A stretch of DNA of 64,000 nucleotides. It comes from Anaerohalosphaeraceae bacterium. GTDB lineage: Bacteria; Planctomycetota; Phycisphaerae; Sedimentisphaerales; Anaerohalosphaeraceae. The stretch lies in contig JBBFLK010000005.1 of assembly GCA_037479115.1 (NCBI GenBank), positions 62,001-126,000 of the forward strand. Reading direction: 5' to 3'. The position numbers and the translations under genes are program-made. Position 1 is the first letter of the stretch, and each line of letters starts with the position of its first letter. The notes below the pieces were generated by a model that was not told where the DNA came from, did no database searches, and worked only from the letters and a program-made list of their open reading frames with translations. Shown here in pieces: positions 59,141 to 64,000 of the stretch.

Positions 59141-60695
59141 AAAAATCAGCGTACGCCGTCCGGCCGGGCGAGCCGCTCTGTCTGCAGAGCGCAGCCGGAA
59201 ATGGCCCGAGTCTTTTAACAAATCCAGGGCTCTGCTCCTCGTTCTTTTTGTGGTTTATCTGGCAGCGCTGGTCTTTCTGCTGTCGCTGGATACGGAACAC
59301 CCGGAGTTTCTGACCGGCGGGATGCGGCATTTCAAGCCCTGGTCTCAAATCGTCGCACTGACCGTCGTGACCGCGCTGGTGCTGCTGGGAACCGTCTTTT
59401 ATATTCATCACTGCCGGCCCCAGTTTTTCAACCGGGCCAATCGGGCGTTCACCATGGCCCTGTTGTTCTGGCTGCTGCTGGCGGTCAACCGGTTCTTTTC
59501 AATCTGGCAGGGAGGGGTGATTTATCTGGCGACCGGAACCACCATCGCCGCCGCCGTTATCCTCACCATGGTCTTCGACCAGCGTTTTGCCATCGGAATG
59601 ACTGTGTTTTACTCCGTGCTGGCCTGCTTTTCCGTCAGTCGGCTGGCCACACTGGAGCTGTTTTTGACGATGATGGCCGGCGGACTGACCTGCTGCGGCT
59701 TCCTGAAGGAAATCCGCACCCGAATGAAACTCATTGAAGTGTGTGCGTATGCCTCCGTGGCCGTCTTTCTGATGGCCTTCTGCTTTGGAATGCTTCAGGA
59801 GAAAACGCACGACCAGACGCTGCTGAACGCCGGGTTTGCCGCCGGAGCAGCTTTTTTGATGGGGGTCTTTCTGCAGGCCTTTCTGCCGTTCATCGAAAAA
59901 ATGTTCGGAATCGCTACCAGCATGACGCTGATGGACTACAGCGACGCCAACCAGCCCCTGCTGAAACGGCTGGCGATGGAAGCGCCGGGCACATTCAGCC
60001 ACAGTCTGCTGATCGGCTCGATTGCGGAAACGGCGGCGGATGCCATCGGGGCCAACGGGCTTTTGTGCCGCGTGGGGGCTTACTACCACGACATCGGGAA
60101 AATCAACAAACCTTCGTATTTTGTGGAAAACCAGATGGGTTCGGCCAGCCGGCACGAGCAGCTCTCTCCGGCCATGAGCAAACTGGTGATTGCCGGCCAT
60201 GTCAACGACGGAATGGAAATTGCAAAAGAATACGGGCTTCCGTCGGTGCTGCGGCAGTTTATCGAAACCCATCACGGCACCACCCTGATGGAATACTTCT
60301 ACAACGAGGCCCGCAAGAAAAAAGGAGAACACGAAAACGAGGTTTCCGAAATCGAGTTTCGCTATCCGGGCCCCAAGCCCCGCACACGGGAGGCAGCCAT
60401 CGTCATGCTCGCGGATGCGGTGGAAAGCGCCGCCCGCTCCCTGACGGACCCCAGCCCCACCAAAATCGAAACCCTGGTCCATACCATTGCCATGAAGCGC
60501 CTTCAGGACGGTCAGTTTGACGACTGCGACCTGACGCTGCGGGAATTGAGCCAGATTGAAGCCAGCATGTCCAAGTTTTTGGCGGCGCATTATCACGGAC
60601 GAATTGCGTATCCAAAACTCGAGGAGAAATCGAACCGTGAAGAAAAAACCGACTCCGCCGCCGCTGAGAAATCTCAAAACGGTTCGAATGTATGA
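59115..60695 (+). CDS. 7TM-HD phosphodiesterase (PgpH/YqfF type), shortened ectodomain
   Basis: 526 residues. Seven membrane helices (about 38-250) precede an HD domain (about 290-470): TFSHSLLIGSIAETAADAIG, VGAYYHDIGKINKP and EAAIVMLADAVESAARSLTD provide the metal ligands. PgpH proteins degrade c-di-AMP. The usual N-terminal extracellular domain (about 250 residues in Listeria PgpH) is nearly absent: only about 25 residues separate the first two helices. It lies between phoH and ybeY, as in many bacteria. The start overlaps phoH; a later start is possible. Confidence 0.9.
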   Translation: MEQMGWLRKKISVRRPAGRAALSAERSRKWPESFNKSRALLLVLFVVYLAALVFLLSLDTEHPEFLTGGMRHFKPWSQIVALTVVTALVLLGTVFYIHHCRPQFFNRANRAFTMALLFWLLLAVNRFFSIWQGGVIYLATGTTIAAAVILTMVFDQRFAIGMTVFYSVLACFSVSRLATLELFLTMMAGGLTCCGFLKEIRTRMKLIEVCAYASVAVFLMAFCFGMLQEKTHDQTLLNAGFAAGAAFLMGVFLQAFLPFIEKMFGIATSMTLMDYSDANQPLLKRLAMEAPGTFSHSLLIGSIAETAADAIGANGLLCRVGAYYHDIGKINKPSYFVENQMGSASRHEQLSPAMSKLVIAGHVNDGMEIAKEYGLPSVLRQFIETHHGTTLMEYFYNEARKKKGEHENEVSEIEFRYPGPKPRTREAAIVMLADAVESAARSLTDPSPTKIETLVHTIAMKRLQDGQFDDCDLTLRELSQIEASMSKFLAAHYHGRIAYPKLEEKSNREEKTDSAAAEKSQNGSNV

Positions 60696-61195
60696 CTGCA
60701 TTGAAACGGGTCAGACAAACCATTCATATCCGGCTTGACGCGGAACCGTTCCCTGTTGAGCCGAGGAAGCTCCGCACGCTGGTGCGGGAGGTGCTGCGCC
60801 GGCACGGAGTATCCAGCGCACGTGTCGATGTGGTTCTGACGGACGATGCACAGATGCGAAAAATGCATCAGACGTTCCTGCAGGACCCGCGGACAACGGA
60901 TGTCATCAGTTTTGACTTAAGCGGGCCGGAAACTCCGCAGCCGTGTTTTCAGATTCTGGTCAATGCCGCGATGGCCCTTCGGGAAGCACGCCGGCGGGGC
61001 CACAGCCCGCAGGCCGAACTGAGTCTGTATCTCATCCACGGCCTGCTGCACAATCTGGGGTTTGATGACAGCCGGCCCGAGTCAGCCGAACAGATGCACA
61101 AACGGGAAGAAGAACTGCTCCGGCTGTTCGGGTATCCGCCCGTTTACTATTCGTCTCCGCAGAAAAAGACTGGAAGGAGAAACCGCCGTGAGTGA
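60692..61195 (+). CDS. ybeY: YbeY endoribonuclease-like protein with altered metal site
   Basis: 167 residues. The fold is evident from TTDVISFDLS (the conserved T.DVLSFP-like strand) and the metal-site helix LYLIHGLLHNLGFDDS. In YbeY the motif is HGxLHLxGYDH; here the first two His (116, 120) remain but the third position is Asp126. Zinc binding may be changed or use Asp. YbeY works in 16S rRNA 3'-end maturation and ribosome quality control. It starts inside the end of the pgpH gene (4-base overlap). Confidence 0.9.
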   Translation: MTALKRVRQTIHIRLDAEPFPVEPRKLRTLVREVLRRHGVSSARVDVVLTDDAQMRKMHQTFLQDPRTTDVISFDLSGPETPQPCFQILVNAAMALREARRRGHSPQAELSLYLIHGLLHNLGFDDSRPESAEQMHKREEELLRLFGYPPVYYSSPQKKTGRRNRRE

Positions 61196-62441
61196 AACAG
61201 CCGCTTTGGTTCTGCTGCTTGCTTGTCTGACAGGGCTGTCCCTGTTTTTTTCCTTAAACACCCTGGCCCTGCAGAACTTCTCCGTTCTGAAACTTCAGGA
61301 ACGGTTTAAATCCGCCGGCCGGGAAGAGCGGTTTGATGAATTCCTCAAAATCGCCGACCGGCTTACACTCACCTGCTCTTTCCTGCGAATGCTCACCAAC
61401 GCCTCCATCCTGCTGACGCTGGTTCATCTGATGCAGGGGCATCACTATCTGCTGACCTTTCTGGCAGCGCTGGTTATTCTGGAAATTTTCGCGGTCATTA
61501 TCCCTCATTCGTGGGCCAAACATGCCGGAGAAATGATTCTGCCCAGGACCTTTGTCCTGCTGAAGGCCCTGATGTATTTAATCCGTCCTTTCCTGGCGGT
61601 GGCAGACCTGCATGACCGGCTGGTGAGGCGGCTGACGGGCAGTTCGCCGGAACCTTCCGAAGAGGCTGAAGAAGAAATCCTCGGAGCTGTAGAGCAGGGC
61701 AAAATTGAAGGCGTTGTCGATGAAGAAGAAATGGAAATGATTGAAAACGTCCTTGAGCTGGACGAAACGACGGCGGCGGAGATTATGACTCCGCGGACCG
61801 CCCTGGTGGCGGTGCCGGTCGGGGCGGACCTCCAGACGGTCCTCAAAGCCCTCGAACGGGGACATTCGAGAGTCCCGGTTTATGACGGCACCATCGACAA
61901 CATTGTCGGACTGCTGTATGCCAAAGACCTGCTTTCTTGGGTGGGCAAAGACCCAAAGGATTTCGATTTGAGGGCCATAATGCGCCCGCCCTATTTTGTG
62001 CCGGAAAGCAAAACCCTGCGGGATTTGCTGCACGAGTTCCAGAGCCAGAAACTGCATATCGCTATTATTCTCGATGAATACGGCGGCACGGCAGGACTGA
62101 TTACCATTGAGGATATTCTGGAGGAACTGGTTGGTGAAATTGCCGATGAGTACGAAGATACCCCGTCTGAACATCTCCGCAAGATTGACGAAAACACCTA
62201 TGAAATCGATGCACGAATGAATATCGGAGATGTCAACAGCGAACTGGAAATCCGTCTGCCGGAGGAAGAGGACTACGACACGCTGGGCGGGTTTGTCTTT
62301 TCGCATCTGGGCTATATCCCCAAAGCGGGGGAATCGTTTGAATATCAGGACTTAAAACTGACCATTGTGCAGGCGGAGCCCCGGCGGGTGCGTCGAGTGC
62401 GAATTCAGAAACCCGCCAAAACAGCCCGCAGCGGCCAGTAA
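61188..62441 (+). CDS. CNNM/CorC (TlyC-like) membrane protein with CBS pair
   Basis: 417 residues from a GTG at 61188 with AAGGAGA upstream, overlapping ybeY by 8 bases. The DUF21 membrane part (about 1-150, three or four helices) is followed by a CBS pair (ETTAAEIMTPRTALVAVPVG; YAKDLLSWVGKDPKDFDLRA) and a CorC/HlyC C-terminal domain (DEYGGTAGLITIEDILEELV, then GEIADEYED). CNNM proteins export Mg2+ or Na+. The older name haemolysin is misleading. It is part of the phoH-pgpH-ybeY-corC run. Confidence 0.93.
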   Translation: MSETAALVLLLACLTGLSLFFSLNTLALQNFSVLKLQERFKSAGREERFDEFLKIADRLTLTCSFLRMLTNASILLTLVHLMQGHHYLLTFLAALVILEIFAVIIPHSWAKHAGEMILPRTFVLLKALMYLIRPFLAVADLHDRLVRRLTGSSPEPSEEAEEEILGAVEQGKIEGVVDEEEMEMIENVLELDETTAAEIMTPRTALVAVPVGADLQTVLKALERGHSRVPVYDGTIDNIVGLLYAKDLLSWVGKDPKDFDLRAIMRPPYFVPESKTLRDLLHEFQSQKLHIAIILDEYGGTAGLITIEDILEELVGEIADEYEDTPSEHLRKIDENTYEIDARMNIGDVNSELEIRLPEEEDYDTLGGFVFSHLGYIPKAGESFEYQDLKLTIVQAEPRRVRRVRIQKPAKTARSGQ

Positions 62442-62443
62442 TC

Positions 62444-63169
62444 ATGCAAAAGAAGGACCAAGCCATTTGTCTGCGGACGGCTGCCTATTCAGACAGCTCA
62501 CAGATTGCCGTTTTTTTCACGGAAACCGGAGGCAAGATTTCGGCAATCGCCAAAGGGGCCCGTCGCCCCAAAAATCCGTTTGACGGTCCCATCGAGGTCT
62601 TTTCTTATGGAACCATTGTCTATGTCCCCGGCCGACAGGAGGGGCTGGCTGTCCTGTCGGAATTTGCTCAGCAGCCGCTGTTTCTGGGGCTTCGGAGGCG
62701 GCTGGAAACGCTCAATGCCGCCCTGCCGGCGGCGGAACTGACCGAAAAACTGACTCAGCCGCAGGACCCCCACCCCCGGCTTTTTGAAGGCCTGCGTCAG
62801 TTTCTGCTGGACGTACAGGAAGCCGCAGATGCACGGCAGATTCGGATACGGCTGATTTTGTATCAGATGCTGCTGCTGGCGGAAATCGGCCTGGCACCGG
62901 TGCTGGACCGGTGTGTGAACGGACCGCATCCCTTCGGACGGCACTGGAAATGGATTTATTTTTCCAGTCATCAGAACGGCCTGCTTTGTCCGGACTGCGA
63001 AGGGGCGTTTGCCGAAAAAAAACGAATCAGTCCGCCGGCGGCCGCCGCCCTGGCTGATTTGAAACAGCTGAAAAACGCCGATGAGAAAACCGTTCAGGAA
63101 ATCGAGGGGCTTCTGCTTTACCACTTCCGGGAACTGACAGGCCGTCCGCTGAAATCCAAGCCGGACTAA
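62444..63169 (+). CDS. recO: DNA repair protein RecO
   Basis: 241 residues. The N-terminal OB fold ([20 protein letters not shown], then [15 protein letters not shown]) is typical. A zinc-binding part keeps CVNG, H...H and LLCPDC near 160-180. The C-terminus is helical ([20 protein letters not shown]). RecO loads RecA onto SSB-coated DNA in the RecFOR pathway. It starts 2 bases after the CNNM gene, with which it may be co-translated. Its stop overlaps that of the convergent ruvB gene by three bases. Confidence 0.93.
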   Translation: MQKKDQAICLRTAAYSDSSQIAVFFTETGGKISAIAKGARRPKNPFDGPIEVFSYGTIVYVPGRQEGLAVLSEFAQQPLFLGLRRRLETLNAALPAAELTEKLTQPQDPHPRLFEGLRQFLLDVQEAADARQIRIRLILYQMLLLAEIGLAPVLDRCVNGPHPFGRHWKWIYFSSHQNGLLCPDCEGAFAEKKRISPPAAAALADLKQLKNADEKTVQEIEGLLLYHFRELTGRPLKSKPD

Positions 63170-64000
63170 ACGTCTTCTTCAAACAACTCTTTCTGCGGGA
63201 CCGTCCCTTTCGGGGAGGAGATTTTCAGCCCCAAATGCCTGCACGCCTCCGGGGTAATTTCCCGCCCGCGTTTGGTGCGTCGGACAAAACCGATTTGAAG
63301 CAGATAGGGCTCCACAACATCCTCGAGCGTATCGCGTTCCTCCCCGAGCGTAGCCGCCAGGGCTTCAATGCCCGCCGGCCCCCCTCCATAGACAGTCGCC
63401 AGCGCCCGCAGAAAGGCCCGGTCCAGCTCATCCAGTCCTAATTCGTCGATTTGTTCCATCCGCAGGGCATCCGAAACGATTTTTGCGGTCAGCCGCCCGG
63501 CCCCCTTGACCTGGGCATAATCCCGCACGCGTTTGAGAAGCCGGTTGGCAATACGGGGGGTGCCGCGGCTGCGCTGGGCAATTAATTCGAGGGTGCCGTC
63601 GTCGGCCTGAAGATTCAAAAGCACCGCTGAACGCCGGAGAATCTGCGTCAGCTCCTGCGGGCTGTAAAATTCGAGATGATGCAGAATCCCGAAACGCCCG
63701 CGCAGGGGGGCACTTAAAAGCCCGGCCCGCGTCGTTGCACCAATCAGCGTAAAGCGTTTGAGGGGGAAATTGATGGTCTTCGCGTGCAGACCGCTGTCCA
63801 CGGTAAAATCGACCTTGAAATCCTCCATAGCCGGATACAGAAACTCCTCAACCGGCGTACTGAGCCGATGAATTTCATCAATAAAGAGAATATCACCGGT
63901 GCCGATGTTGGACAGAAGCCCCATTACATCGCCCTGTTTGGTCAGAGCCGGGCCCGAAGTGACGCGAATGGCCGCCCCCATTTCGTTGGCAATCACATGG
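63166..64000 (-). CDS. ruvB: Holliday junction DNA helicase RuvB, C-terminal part, cut by the window edge
   Basis: About 278 residues remain; the Walker A motif lies just outside. [20 protein letters not shown], then [20 protein letters not shown] and [19 protein letters not shown] are strictly RuvB. Sensor 1 is [20 protein letters not shown], with the arginine finger in this stretch, and the winged helix ends [20 protein letters not shown]. RuvB drives branch migration with RuvA. Apparent internal ATG codons are not starts. The gene is convergent with recO. Confidence 0.95.
   Translation of the reverse strand, partial: HVIANEMGAAIRVTSGPALTKQGDVMGLLSNIGTGDILFIDEIHRLSTPVEEFLYPAMEDFKVDFTVDSGLHAKTINFPLKRFTLIGATTRAGLLSAPLRGRFGILHHLEFYSPQELTQILRRSAVLLNLQADDGTLELIAQRSRGTPRIANRLLKRVRDYAQVKGAGRLTAKIVSDALRMEQIDELGLDELDRAFLRALATVYGGGPAGIEALAATLGEERDTLEDVVEPYLLQIGFVRRTKRGREITPEACRHLGLKISSPKGTVPQKELFEEDV

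Noticed and set aside
1-64000. CRISPR arrays, insertion sequences, tRNA or rRNA genes
   Set aside because: No regularly spaced direct repeats, transposase motifs, tRNA-like cloverleaf ends or rRNA-like stretches were seen on either strand.

Overview
The window is a continuous stretch of a bacterial chromosome, densely coded and fairly GC-rich, with no rRNA, tRNA, insertion sequence or CRISPR array that I can see. The best taxonomic guess is Planctomycetota, probably class Phycisphaerae (anaerobic, motile). This rests on TPR-fused glycosyltransferases, two DUF1080 proteins, a planctomycete-like FlgB relative, an ExbB/ExbD/von Willebrand cluster and a Rex-linked group 3b NiFe hydrogenase. It is inference, not a phylogenetic result.

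Positions 1-26400 (minus strand) hold one very long flagellar unit. In transcription order it reads flgD, flgE, a PilZ protein, flgF, flgG, flgA, flgH, flgI, flgJ, flgN, flgK and flgL. It then runs straight into a glycosylation island: two TPR-GT4 proteins, a GT9-like protein, a GT2-TPR protein, a TPR protein, a small FliT/FlgN-like chaperone and a 2381-residue protein with two FkbM-type methyltransferase modules and four GT2 modules. The unit ends at fliD, cut by the window edge. A sigma-54 promoter lies in front of flgD, and a divergent FleQ-like sigma-54 activator (26747-28141) is its neighbour. fliD has its own sigma-28 promoter.

Positions 28175-33445 (minus) are a six-gene operon: rarA, 5-formyl-THF cyclo-ligase, LysM-L,D-transpeptidase, TonB-like von Willebrand protein, exbB, exbD. 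A GAF-GGDEF diguanylate cyclase follows (33542-34615), with a sigma-28-like promoter. Positions 35068-37711 (plus) are a regulatory flagellar cluster: MerR-type regulator, FlgB-like protein, FlhG and FliA, with a sigma-28 promoter in front of fliA that suggests autoregulation. Together the window shows a sigma-54 to sigma-28 flagellar cascade with c-di-GMP inputs (GGDEF, PilZ, FleQ-like).

Positions 37789-39359 (minus) encode a HEAT-repeat lipoprotein and an FmdB zinc ribbon. Positions 39545-44864 (plus) are a redox-controlled operon: a sigma-70 promoter and Rex operator, rex, four subunits of a group 3b NiFe (sulf)hydrogenase (beta, gamma, delta, alpha) and its maturation protease. A decayed second copy of that protease lies at 45537-45890, after a small lipoprotein.

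Positions 46083-50915 are mixed accessory genes: two DUF1080 proteins, an AT-rich DUF3800 gene, a DEAD-box helicase, gmhA and a cupin. At 51211-53766 is an 851-residue membrane protein with an N-terminal kinase-like (AarF/UbiB-like) region of unknown role. Positions 53917-63169 are a housekeeping run: two unknown genes, purA, uppS, cdsA, phoH, a PgpH-type 7TM-HD phosphodiesterase, ybeY, a CNNM/CorC-type CBS protein and recO. It meets a convergent, edge-truncated ruvB.
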